A stretch of DNA of 64,000 bases, from positions 287,759 through 351,758 of the forward strand of contig NZ_SBIK01000001.1 in NCBI RefSeq assembly GCF_006503695.1. The letters are read 5' to 3'. How positions within the stretch are numbered: position 1 is the first letter of the stretch; each line of letters begins with the position of its first letter. This document shows, in pieces, positions 1 to 9,371 of the stretch. Source of the stretch: Tepidiphilus succinatimandens (lineage in GTDB: Bacteria > Pseudomonadota > Gammaproteobacteria > Burkholderiales > Rhodocyclaceae). The translations under genes and the position numbers were made by a program. The notes beneath the pieces were generated by a model, which did no database searches, had not been told where the DNA came from, and was given only the letters and a program-made list of their open reading frames with translations.

Positions 1-751
1 CGTTGTGCAGTGCCAGGTTATTCCACTCGTTCCAGACAAAGTAACCGATGCCAATGCTACCGACCAGCATTTCGGCCGCGACAATGACCAGCCAGGCGAT
101 GCCCATCGAGATGCGCATGCCGGTCAGGATGGTCGGCGCGGCGGCCGGTAAAATCACCTGAAAAGCCTTGCGCAGCGGACTGACTTCTAGCGTCCGGGCG
201 ACGTTGATCCAGTCCTTACGCACCGAAGCGACGCCGAAGGCGGTGTTGATCAGCATTGGCCACAGCGAGCAGATGAAGATGACGAAAATCCCGGAGACGT
301 CCGAGTCCTTGAGGCTGTACAGGGCGATCGGCATCCAAGCGAGCGGCGAGATCGGCTTGAGGATCTGGATGAAGGGGTTGAAGGCCTGCAGTAACAAGGG
401 CGACATGCCTATGGCAAAACCAAGTGGCAGGGCGACGATGACCGCCAGCAAGAATCCGAGGGCAACGCGACCAAGCGAATGGGCGAGCTGTATGCCAATG
501 CCCTTATCGTTCGGCCCGTTGTCGTAAAAGGGGTCGGATAGGTATGTGATGAAAGCCTCGCCGACCTTGCTTGGCGTCGGGAATCCGCTCGACTTCTCGG
601 CCCCCTTACCCATCAGTACGGTATACTCGGCATCAACGCTGCTCAACGTCGCCTGTTCCCTGGTGAAGGTGGCCAGCGACCACATCCCCAAGAACAGGAG
701 AAAGAGAAGCAGCGAGATCAGTGCCGCCTGGAACCCTTGGGGCTTGAACAT
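1..751 (-). CDS. NrtB-like ABC transporter permease (partial, C-terminus outside window)
   Basis: Inner-membrane permease of the nitrate/sulfonate/bicarbonate (NrtB/SsuC/TauC) class. The ATG is at 751 and about 250 residues are visible before the window edge. The first ~30 residues form a hydrophobic segment, followed by a periplasmic-looking stretch and the BPD_transp_1 domain. The end reads GIGYFVWNEWNNL, typical of NrtB proteins, and the EAA-loop region is near 'VARTLEVSPLRKAFQVILP'. It starts 10 bp after the NrtA-like gene, so the two are cotranscribed; the ATPase is probably just beyond base 1. The substrate cannot be read from the sequence. This class also serves sulfonates, taurine, thiamine precursors and other small anions or amines. 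Confidence 0.85.
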   Translation of the reverse strand, partial: MFKPQGFQAALISLLLFLLFLGMWSLATFTREQATLSSVDAEYTVLMGKGAEKSSGFPTPSKVGEAFITYLSDPFYDNGPNDKGIGIQLAHSLGRVALGFLLAVIVALPLGFAIGMSPLLLQAFNPFIQILKPISPLAWMPIALYSLKDSDVSGIFVIFICSLWPMLINTAFGVASVRKDWINVARTLEVSPLRKAFQVILPAAAPTILTGMRISMGIAWLVIVAAEMLVGSIGIGYFVWNEWNNLALHN

Positions 752-761
752 GGTCCGCTCC

Positions 762-2105
762 TCAGACTTTCTTGATGGCAAAGCTGTTGACGTAGTCATC
801 GGCCTTGGGCGGGTCGAACTCCTTCCCCATCACCGAGAACTTCTTCATGTTCTCCTTTGGCGGATTCATGCCAAGCTCCGCCATGTACTTACGCGCGTCG
901 GTCAGGCGGTAGACCTTTTCGGCGATGTCCTTGTAGCGCACCTCACCTTTAACGTAGCCCCATCGCTTCATCTGTGAAAGGATCCAATAGGCCATCGAGT
1001 ACCATGGGAAGGGGTCATAATCAACGCGTTCTGGCACATTGCGCACATTGCCCAGGCCGTCGGCAAACTTGCCGGTGAGCACCTGCTCAAGAACTGTCTT
1101 CGGCTGGTTTAGATAGTTGGCCGGCGCTAGAACTTCGGCCATGATCGGCCGGTTCTTCGGGTCTCGGGCCATGGCTGCAGCCTTAAGGATGGCACGGTAA
1201 AGGGCGGCGAAACTGTTCGGATTCTGCTGGATGAACTCGGTCGGGACGGCGAAGGAGCAGCAGGGATGTCCATCCCAGATTTCGCGTGAGAGGATGTGGA
1301 TGAATCCCAGTTCGTCATAGACGGCACGCTGGTTAACCGGATCGGGACCGAGAAAACCGTCGATGTTGCCGGCGCGAAGATTGGCCACCATCTCCGGCGG
1401 CGCAACAACACGCAACTGGACGTCGGTGTCCGGATTGATGCCATATTCGGCCAGGTAGTAGCGCAGCAGCAGGTTATGGATCGAAAACTCGAAGGGAATA
1501 GCAAACTTGAAACCCTTCCAGTTCTTTGGGTCGCGGTTGTTCTTGTGCTTGTTGGCCAGGACGATGGCCTGACCGTTAATATTCTGAATGGTCATGACTT
1601 CGATCGGCACAGCGTTCGAACCGATGCCCATTGAGATGGCCAGCGGCATCGGCGCCAGCATGTGGGCCGCGTCGTACTCCTTATTCAGCACCTTGTCACG
1701 GATCAGGGCCCAGCCGGCCGTCTTCATCATCGTGACATTTAGTCCTTCGTTCTTGTAAAAACCCAGCGGGTCGGCCATAATCAGCGGACTGGCGCAAGTA
1801 ATAGGAATGAAACCGATCTTGAGGTCCTTCTTCTCCAGAGCACCTTTTTCCTGGGCCATGGATTCCAGCGCGCCAAAGGGGATAAGCGAGGAGATCGCTG
1901 CCCAGGCCGTCGATGCACCGACGGAGCGCAGGAAATTGCGGCGCTCCGCATCCTGCGGGAACAGCGCCCGCATCACCGTGGCCTGGATCACGCGTTGGTT
2001 CAGCGCATCGACTTCCGCCAAGTCATGGTCGGCTTGCGAGGCATGCTGACCACAACTGCAGGTGTGCAGCGTGCTGTTCGGGTCAAAGGGGTTGTTCAGC
2101 AACAT
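762..2105 (-). CDS. NrtA-like periplasmic substrate-binding protein, Tat signal
   Basis: 447-residue solute-binding protein of the NrtA/CmpA (nitrate/sulfonate/bicarbonate) family. A twin-arginine motif RRNFLR lies at residues 55-60, followed by a hydrophobic segment ending in a SMAQ-like cleavage region, so export is probably by Tat. About 50 residues precede the RR motif and include a Cys/His-rich patch (CSCGQHASQADHD), unlike ordinary SsuA/TauA proteins. The body has the GFIPITCASPL and GFLGPDPVNQRAVY segments of the NrtA/CmpA group. The ATG follows an AAGGA box. It is the partner of the downstream permease and part of the sigma-54 module; the ligand is unknown. Confidence 0.85.
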   Translation of the reverse strand: MLLNNPFDPNSTLHTCSCGQHASQADHDLAEVDALNQRVIQATVMRALFPQDAERRNFLRSVGASTAWAAISSLIPFGALESMAQEKGALEKKDLKIGFIPITCASPLIMADPLGFYKNEGLNVTMMKTAGWALIRDKVLNKEYDAAHMLAPMPLAISMGIGSNAVPIEVMTIQNINGQAIVLANKHKNNRDPKNWKGFKFAIPFEFSIHNLLLRYYLAEYGINPDTDVQLRVVAPPEMVANLRAGNIDGFLGPDPVNQRAVYDELGFIHILSREIWDGHPCCSFAVPTEFIQQNPNSFAALYRAILKAAAMARDPKNRPIMAEVLAPANYLNQPKTVLEQVLTGKFADGLGNVRNVPERVDYDPFPWYSMAYWILSQMKRWGYVKGEVRYKDIAEKVYRLTDARKYMAELGMNPPKENMKKFSVMGKEFDPPKADDYVNSFAIKKV

Positions 2106-2232
2106 GATGAAATCCTTAGGGCTTTAAGACTCTATATTGCAGAGCAAAATTCGTTCCACTCTGATCGTATGTAATCTAACAATCTGTTTTAATTTATTAT
2201 TTTTTCAGTCTACCGAAAGCCTCGTTGTTGCT

Positions 2233-2253
2233 GATGCACGCAGTTGGTGCATC
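2233..2253 (-). other. stem-loop between rubredoxin and nrtA-like genes
   Basis: Perfect 7-bp inverted repeat GATGCAC/GTGCATC with a 7-nt loop, 12 bp after the rubredoxin stop. There is no adjacent U-run, so it is more likely an mRNA processing or stabilising hairpin than an intrinsic terminator. About 130 bp of AT-richer DNA follow before the nrtA-like start, with no clear second promoter. Confidence 0.35.
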
Positions 2254-2264
2254 CATGCCGACCA

Positions 2265-2447
2265 TCAGGACTGCAACGGCTCAAAATCAGCCTTGGTAAC
2301 GCCGCACTCCGGGCAGTACCAGTCGTCAGGAATGTCGGCGAAGGGGGTACCGGGTGCGAGGCCGTGCTCGGGATCGCCAACAGCCTCGTCGTAGATCCAG
2401 TTACACACCTTGCAGATCCATTGAGTTGTTTGGACGGTTGTACTCAT
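2265..2447 (-). CDS. rubredoxin
   Basis: 60-residue one-iron electron carrier. The four ligand cysteines are in [11 protein letters not shown] (Cys12, Cys15) and WYCPECGV (Cys45, Cys48), the standard CxxC...CPxCG pattern with normal spacing. The ATG at 2447 is chosen because a GGAGG box sits just upstream; an upstream in-frame extension would have no rubredoxin character. It lies 14 bp downstream of the acyl-CoA dehydrogenase-like gene in the same orientation. The likely inference is that it passes electrons to or from that flavoprotein, but the sequence does not prove it. Confidence 0.93.
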   Translation of the reverse strand: MSTTVQTTQWICKVCNWIYDEAVGDPEHGLAPGTPFADIPDDWYCPECGVTKADFEPLQS

Positions 2448-2461
2448 GGCTTTCCTCCCGC

Positions 2462-3643
2462 TCACATGCCGTCGCAACTGTGGCCGCCCTTGATACGAGC
2501 GATTTCGCGCCGTAGGTGCTTGATCGCTGGGGTGACGATGGCAACGAAGTAGGCTTCCCTTAGGCGCCGCTGTGCCGGATTGCGCACCAGATAGCCCTTG
2601 GCACCCTGATAGAGCATGGCAGCGTTGGCTGCCCTCAGGCACAGTTCGCCAATGGCCAAGCGCAGTTTCAGGATGTCCAGAGTGTGCTCGCTGCCCAGGC
2701 CCTCGGATAGCTCATCGGCGATGTCGTACACTGCTATACGGATGCTGTCGAGAACGGTCTCGATGTCCTCGACCTGGTCGTCAAGATACTGATTGACGTG
2801 GGCATGAGTACGGTTCGACTGGTGCATAATCTTGCAGCAGGCATCGATTAAGCCAAGTCCCATTCCCGTCTGAGCATGGATCATGCCAGGTTTAATGCGT
2901 TTGACGTATTCCGCCGAATCGCTCGTGTGGGCCAAAACCATTCTGTCTGGTATGAACGATTCCTTGAAATGGCAGGCCAGTGTGCGCGTGCCGTCGATGC
3001 CTATAAAGTGTGCACAGTCCACCAGCTTGAAGCCGGCCTGGCTGCAATCGACAAGGACGAAGATTAATTTGTTGTCCTCGCCAATGACCGGACAACCGGT
3101 GGTAAAGACATGGCTAGTACCTAGGTTTGAAACCCACGGAAGGACACCGTTGATGACGTAACCGCCGTCTACACGCCGGGCTGCGAGGCGGAATTCCTCG
3201 ATCGTGTCGCAGGACTTGATGGTGTTCGAAAGACCGGTTCCCGCGAGTTGCTCCCCGCTGACGATGCGCGGCAGAAACTGCTGCTTCAGCCAGTCGTTGT
3301 TGGACATCTGGATGTAGCGGGCGCAGGCTGTCTGACACCAGACGAGGAATGCGCTAGACAGACATTCTTTGGCCACCATCTCCATGACTTGAATGACATG
3401 CTTCATTCCCAGCCCGTTGCCACCATAGGTCGGATTGACGGCCCCCCGGTAGCCACCGGCTTGGCCGAGGGCGAGCAGAAAGTCTTCCGGATACTCGGCC
3501 TTGAGGTCGACATCAAGAACCTTCGGTACCAGTAACTTGGCGATGACATCTCGAATTGCGGCAAGTCCGTCATCGTCCGGGACGGTCGGGGTAAATGGAC
3601 TCATCTGGGTGGCGACAGGGGCATCAAGGGTAGTAGCAGACAT
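2462..3643 (-). CDS. acyl-CoA dehydrogenase-fold flavoprotein (possible monooxygenase)
   Basis: 393-residue protein with the N-terminal helical, central beta and C-terminal helical domains of the acyl-CoA dehydrogenase family. The FAD region is around 'AGTGLSN' and '[13 protein letters not shown]', and the C-terminal domain ends [19 protein letters not shown]. At the position where medium- and short-chain dehydrogenases carry the catalytic Glu of the 'YEGT' motif, this protein has VTP (Thr near residue 371), so ordinary acyl-CoA dehydrogenation is doubtful. Family members such as SfnC or DszC work as flavin-dependent oxygenases. The start at 3643 has an AGGAG box 7 bp upstream. It is first in a sigma-54 operon with rubredoxin. 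Confidence 0.8.
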   Translation of the reverse strand: MSATTLDAPVATQMSPFTPTVPDDDGLAAIRDVIAKLLVPKVLDVDLKAEYPEDFLLALGQAGGYRGAVNPTYGGNGLGMKHVIQVMEMVAKECLSSAFLVWCQTACARYIQMSNNDWLKQQFLPRIVSGEQLAGTGLSNTIKSCDTIEEFRLAARRVDGGYVINGVLPWVSNLGTSHVFTTGCPVIGEDNKLIFVLVDCSQAGFKLVDCAHFIGIDGTRTLACHFKESFIPDRMVLAHTSDSAEYVKRIKPGMIHAQTGMGLGLIDACCKIMHQSNRTHAHVNQYLDDQVEDIETVLDSIRIAVYDIADELSEGLGSEHTLDILKLRLAIGELCLRAANAAMLYQGAKGYLVRNPAQRRLREAYFVAIVTPAIKHLRREIARIKGGHSCDGM

Positions 3644-3699
3644 GGACAATCTCCTGAACTGAAAGACTTTCACCGTAAGAATTTTCTTGTCTTCATCTA

Positions 3700-3716
3700 A
3701 GCAACTACCGTGCCAA
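3700..3716 (-). promoter_or_regulatory. sigma-54 (-24/-12) promoter
   Basis: On the minus strand the sequence is TTGGCACGGTAGTTGCT, which matches the RpoN consensus TGGCACG-N4-TTGC completely, with the GG and GC dinucleotides 10 bp apart. It lies 57 bp upstream of the flavoprotein ATG. The upstream gene encodes an RpoN-dependent activator, so promoter and activator support each other. Confidence 0.93.
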
Positions 3717-3760
3717 TCATTTAGTTATATAAAAATCAATGAGTTGCATACATCTCACGA

Positions 3761-3778
3761 ATTGTGCGCATGCACAAT
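3761..3778. promoter_or_regulatory. palindromic upstream activator site 1 (putative)
   Basis: Perfect inverted repeat ATTGTGC-N4-GCACAAT. Its centre is ~55 bp upstream of the -24 element, a usual distance for enhancer sites of sigma-54 activators. The TGT-N8-ACA spacing differs from the classical NifA site (TGT-N10-ACA). Confidence 0.55.
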
Positions 3779-3786
3779 AAGTGCAC

Positions 3787-3802
3787 AAATTGTTCACAAT
3801 TT
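3787..3802. promoter_or_regulatory. palindromic upstream activator site 2 (putative)
   Basis: Perfect inverted repeat AAATTGT-TC-ACAATTT, 25 bp from site 1 centre to centre. It overlaps the stop codon of the activator gene. It shares the TTGT/ACAA core with site 1, so the two may bind two activator dimers on roughly one face of the helix. Confidence 0.5.
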
Positions 3803-5419
3803 GTTTTTTTCAGGCTGAGGGATAGCCAACACTTGGATGCGATAATTGAGCTGGCGCAAGGTCAGGTTGAGCGCCTTAGCCGTGCGCGACTTGTTGCCAC
3901 CGTGGACAGCCAGAACAGCAGCAATGCGGTCGCGTTCGCTCGCTGTGACGGTCTGGTAGGAACGAATTAGCGAAGGGCTGTCAGAGATAATGGGTGACAT
4001 CGTTGCTGGCGGTGCCAGGACCTCGACAGGTTGCCCCTGGGCTTCGGTAACCAGTACGTAATCGACCATGGCCTCGTCGATTTCGTCGCTTCGCGACAGA
4101 AGCACAAGGCGCTCGCAAACGTTGTACAACTGCCGGATGTTGCCTGGCCATGGATACGACACCAGGCTACGCATCGCTTGCGACGTGATCAGGACGTTGC
4201 GCTGATAATGCTGGTTGAGTTGTGAAACGAAATAGCGAACCAATAACTTGATATCGCCCATACGTTCGCGTAGTGCTGGCAGGCGGATGGGGATTACGTT
4301 GAGACGGTAGAAAAGATCAAGACGAAAGCGTCCGTTACGCACCAGCGCCATCATGTCCTGATGGGTGGCAGCAACGATGCGCACATCGACCCGAACCTCG
4401 CCGCTCCCACCAAGACGCTCGATAACCCGCTCCTGAAGCACGCGCAGCAACTTGACTTGGACCGGCAGTGGCAGATCGCCGATCTCGTCGAGGAAAAGGG
4501 TGCCACCATCAGCCTGTTCGAAACGGCCGATGCGTTGCTTGCTGGCACCGGTGAAAGCGCCTTTCTCGTAGCCAAACAACTCAGCCTCGAACAGCGTCTC
4601 CGGGATAGCAGCGCAATTCACTTTGACAAAGGGTTTGTCGCGGCGATGACTCTGCAGGTGCAGTGCCCGAGCGAACAGTTCCTTGCCGGTCCCCGATTCG
4701 CCAAGAAGCATGACAGTGGCGTCGCTTCCCGCAACCTGCTCCAGTTGTTCGAGCGCAGCAATCAACTGCGGTGCCTCACCGATGATTCCCCAGTTTGACT
4801 TTCCGCCCTGGCGCTGCTGTACGGTAGCTCGCAAACGCTGATTCTCTTGACGCAGATCAGCGGTACGCTTGTCGATCAACTCCTCGATCTTGAAAATCTG
4901 GCCGATCAACTCCGCTATCATCTTCAACACCTGTAAATCTGCACCAATTTGGCGCTGACGTGAGCGCAAACGATGCACACCGAGGACACCGATCACTGTG
5001 CGGTTGACCATAATGGGTAGGGCAATGAACGACACAGTCTCGTTCGGCAAAGTCTCGCGCTTAACTGAACGGGCGAGATATGCCGGCTCGTTGTCGATAT
5101 CCTGGATGATCAAAGTCTCTCCGGTCTGCAACACCCGCCCGGTAATTCCTTCGCCAGGAGCGTAACGCCCGCGTTCGATCTCTGCCTTAGTCAGGCCATA
5201 CGCGATGGCGATGCGCAGCTCGCCCGTCTCCGGATCCGGAAGTACCACGCGCCCGCGGTTCAGGCCGAGCAGCTCAGAAAGCAGGTGCAGCATCTCCCTG
5301 ATCGCTTGATCCTTTGGCAACCCACGGCTCAGCAGCCGAACCGCTTGACGGATCAGCAACTGCTCCTGGTCGGCCAGTTCTTCCTCGGGTTTGTTATCAG
5401 ACGTAATGCTCTTTGCCAT
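3794..5419 (-). CDS. NifA/NorR-type sigma-54-dependent transcriptional activator
   Basis: 541-residue enhancer-binding protein. An N-terminal GAF domain spans about residues 30-175, and a short coiled linker (RTADLRQENQRLRATVQQR) leads to a AAA+ domain at ~205-440. The AAA+ domain has Walker A GESGTGKE, the RpoN-contacting GAFTGA loop and Walker B GTLFLDEIGDLP. A Fis-type HTH lies at the C-terminus (GGNKSRTAKALNLTLRQLNYRI). The redox-sensing Cys cluster of alpha/betaproteobacterial NifA is absent, so the fold is nearer VnfA/NorR. ATG 5419 is preferred over a TTG 30 bp upstream. It lies directly upstream of the RpoN promoter and is probably its activator; the GAF ligand is unknown. Confidence 0.9.
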   Translation of the reverse strand: MAKSITSDNKPEEELADQEQLLIRQAVRLLSRGLPKDQAIREMLHLLSELLGLNRGRVVLPDPETGELRIAIAYGLTKAEIERGRYAPGEGITGRVLQTGETLIIQDIDNEPAYLARSVKRETLPNETVSFIALPIMVNRTVIGVLGVHRLRSRQRQIGADLQVLKMIAELIGQIFKIEELIDKRTADLRQENQRLRATVQQRQGGKSNWGIIGEAPQLIAALEQLEQVAGSDATVMLLGESGTGKELFARALHLQSHRRDKPFVKVNCAAIPETLFEAELFGYEKGAFTGASKQRIGRFEQADGGTLFLDEIGDLPLPVQVKLLRVLQERVIERLGGSGEVRVDVRIVAATHQDMMALVRNGRFRLDLFYRLNVIPIRLPALRERMGDIKLLVRYFVSQLNQHYQRNVLITSQAMRSLVSYPWPGNIRQLYNVCERLVLLSRSDEIDEAMVDYVLVTEAQGQPVEVLAPPATMSPIISDSPSLIRSYQTVTASERDRIAAVLAVHGGNKSRTAKALNLTLRQLNYRIQVLAIPQPEKNKL

Positions 5420-5500
5420 GGGCGCTCGAATGATTGATGAGAGCCACAAACAAGCAAGATGCTTGCCATGATCCGAAAATCACGGATTGAGTCCGGTATC

Positions 5501-6248
5501 TGTAGGGTGTAGCCACCGATTCAAATCGGTAAATTTGACGTTACGGGACGTTAAAACTCCTCGCTATCGGTCCATTCAGCGGCCCCGCGTCGTCGGCTCA
5601 TCCTTGTCGAACGACACGCTGTCGGAGATACCGCGGATATAAGTAGTAGTGCGCCGCGAGCTAAAATCGTCAGGCGCGGCGCTCAGCCGGAACGGCACCG
5701 AGTAGAGCATCTTGCGCACCTGGATGGTGCTGGAGGTGATAACGCGCACGGTCACTTCGCTGTAGTCGGTGCTGGGGCAACTGAGAAGCGGCTACAGCGC
5801 GCCACGCTCGACGGTGATGCGGACATTCTCGTGCACGTGTCCCGGATTGTTGCGGGCTGACGTCATGCCATAGTGGGCGCGCAGGGTGGCATAACGCTCA
5901 GCAAGATCCGCCTCGCTCTCTCGACCCAGGTTGCGGAAGGTCGCCGACAGACTGTCGGTGCGGTGCTCCGCGGGGGTCCCGCCGAGGCGCTCCAGCGCGT
6001 GGGGCAGACCTTCAGCCAGCGCCGGGTAGCTCTCGCCACCGAGCACCACCTGCACGTCGCACCAGCCGCTGCATGTTAGGCGGAAGTGATAGAGCGACTT
6101 GCCTGCCCTTGACTCGGCGTTGCAGGGTACGCGGCAGCCTGGCCGGATACCGGCCAGGATACTGCTCCTGCAACCAATCCAGCAGGGTCAGCGCCTGCAG
6201 GCCCGGAGCAACGACCTTCTGGGTCTGACCTCGTTGACGTTGCGACAT
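5501..6248 (-). pseudogene. IS21-family transposase (IstA) remnant
   Basis: Decayed fragment of an IS21 transposase, read on the minus strand in at least three pieces. 6248-6012 gives the ALTLLDWLQEQYPGR / RTLQRR segment. 6055-5792, in another frame, gives VVLGGESYPALAEGLPHAL and PAEHRTDSLSATFRNL, the hallmark of the IstA integrase core. 5775-5640 gives DYSEVTVRV and RKMLYSVPFRL, the C-terminal domain. The N-terminal HTH and all of istB are missing. A short palindrome (ACCGATT-CA-AATCGGT, 5515-5530) and a TGTAG start near 5501 may be the element's end, but that boundary is a guess. The remnant separates the sigma-54 module from the toxin-antitoxin pair. Confidence 0.75.
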
Positions 6249-6255
6249 ACAGCCG

Positions 6256-6732
6256 TTACAGAGGGTTGCCGAGATTGCGCAATAGTCGCGTATTGGTCAG
6301 CAAGGACTGCGGCTCACCGATCACGATGCGCGCAAAGTCAGGGTGACGTGGGTTGAGCAGGTAGTTGCGCTCGGCGGGCACCACCGCGCTGGGTACGCTC
6401 AAGACCGCCGTCCGAGCACTTTTGAGCCAGGCCAGCCCCAGGGAGCGCAAAACCTCCCTCTCGCCGAGGGTGCGCCAGTCTGCTGGTAGCTGGTCGATAT
6501 CGATACGCGTCTGTGGCAGATCGTCGGGTAACTGTGCCGGGATCAGGACGTAGTGCGCCCCCAGGGGCTCGTCCTGCACCATCAGTTCGAGCAAGGCCAA
6601 AGACTGGGATTCGGCGGTATAGACCACCTCCCAGCCTTTGGGATTCCAGCGCCCTCCGTAAGCTCGAGCACCTTCGCCGCTGAAAGCGCTCTGCGCAAAG
6701 CGTGCGGTGGTGATGCGCCAGACGGTGCGCAT
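6256..6732 (-). CDS. RES-domain toxin (Xre-RES type II TA system)
   Basis: 158-residue RES toxin. Known members (MbcT, ParT, Res) degrade NAD+ or ADP-ribosylate targets. The conserved residues are present: Arg28 in YGGRWNPKG, Tyr38 in VVYTAES, and Glu49 in SLALLELMV, matching the usual R-Y-E active site. Length is normal and no disruption is seen, so the toxin may be active. Its ATG overlaps the antitoxin stop by 1 bp, giving tight translational coupling. It ends 8 bp from the IS21 remnant. Confidence 0.9.
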   Translation of the reverse strand: MRTVWRITTARFAQSAFSGEGARAYGGRWNPKGWEVVYTAESQSLALLELMVQDEPLGAHYVLIPAQLPDDLPQTRIDIDQLPADWRTLGEREVLRSLGLAWLKSARTAVLSVPSAVVPAERNYLLNPRHPDFARIVIGEPQSLLTNTRLLRNLGNPL

Positions 6733-7184
6733 CAGGCAAACACCCCATGCTCGATCCGACCCAGCGTGTCGAGCACGCTCTCCGCCCCAATGTCGGTATC
6801 CAGCAGCGAGAGGGGGGTGACCCCGCCGAGCGCCGCATTCGGACTTTGCAGCCAGTTCAGGGCGTTTTCGAGGTCTTCGAAGACGGTTTCGGCGCGCTCG
6901 AGCACGCGGGCAAGGCGCACGAACTTGGCCGACTCTTCCGGCGACAGTGCCCCTTCGCGCTTGCGTCTGGCCAACGTGCGCTCGGGAATGGCCAGGGCGC
7001 GCGCCAGTTCGCTCTGCGTGATGCGCGTAATGCGCACCAGCGCGTCGACCGAGGCCGCTGGCAGGCCCTGCCGAACCAAGGGAATCCAGTCCAAGTCCCC
7101 CCGTGGTTGAGCCTGCAGCACCGATTCGCCACCGAGGAGTTTCACCGCCGAAACAAACGTGGATTCCAGACTGGCCGTGGTCAT
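6732..7184 (-). CDS. Xre-family antitoxin (DUF2384, partner of RES toxin)
   Basis: 150-residue antitoxin. A Xre-like HTH lies in the middle (QSELARALAIPERTLARRK), and the C-terminal DUF2384 toxin-binding domain runs from FVRLARVLERAETVF to NWLQSPNAALGGVTPLSLL, a typical motif of this family. The ATG at 7184 follows an AGGGGG box. It is encoded upstream of the toxin as usual. A palindrome in its leader (7203-7218) is the likely autoregulatory operator. Confidence 0.9.
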   Translation of the reverse strand: MTTASLESTFVSAVKLLGGESVLQAQPRGDLDWIPLVRQGLPAASVDALVRITRITQSELARALAIPERTLARRKREGALSPEESAKFVRLARVLERAETVFEDLENALNWLQSPNAALGGVTPLSLLDTDIGAESVLDTLGRIEHGVFA

Positions 7185-7202
7185 GATGCCCCCTGTTGAG
7201 CT

Positions 7203-7225
7203 AAAGCCATTTGGCTTTCATTCTA
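7203..7225 (-). promoter_or_regulatory. putative promoter and operator of the Xre-RES operon
   Basis: A perfect palindrome, AAAGCC-ATTT-GGCTTT (7203-7218), lies directly downstream of a TAGAAT -10-like hexamer (7220-7225, minus strand) and 19 bp before the antitoxin ATG. Its position would let a bound antitoxin-toxin complex block initiation. No strong -35 element is obvious. Confidence 0.5.
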
Positions 7226-7289
7226 GTCAACAATGGCATCAACATCCATCCCGTTCCATCTTCATTCTTTGCAAGAGGAGTCTTCCATC

Positions 7290-7524
7290 ATGTCCGCTTT
7301 GTTTTCCCCTTTCACACTCAAGGACGCGCGACTGCGCAACCGCATCGCCGTCTCGCCGATGTGCCAGTACAGCGCCGAAGAGGGCGTAGCCAATCTTTTC
7401 GACGCCGACAGCGAAGATTCCCAGGGCACCGGCCTTCATGGTGCCGATCGCGGCGCGGGTGCGCTAGGCCACGGTCCTGCCGGCGCCCTACGCCCATTGG
7501 CTGGAGCGCTACGGCAGGGCGTGA
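7290..7524 (+). pseudogene. Old Yellow Enzyme family NADH:flavin oxidoreductase, internally deleted
   Basis: The 5' end is intact: an AAGAGGAG box, then an ATG and the typical OYE start (MSALFSPFTLKDARLRNRIA, continuing VSPMCQYSAEEG). Homology then stops. About 130 bp later the very end of an OYE protein appears (APYAHWLERYGRA, then TGA). A full OYE is about 360 residues, so roughly 300 codons from the middle are gone, including the flavin- and substrate-binding barrel. It is convergent with glmS, 10 bp apart. It is probably non-functional. Confidence 0.75.
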
Positions 7525-7534
7525 GATCGACCCC

Positions 7535-9367
<1,833 letters not shown>

Positions 9368-9371
9368 CGTG

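Noticed and set aside
3794-5419. Activator as true NifA of a nitrogen-fixation cluster
   Set aside because: No nif genes are present and the NifA cysteine cluster of alpha/betaproteobacteria is absent; only the generic class can be supported.
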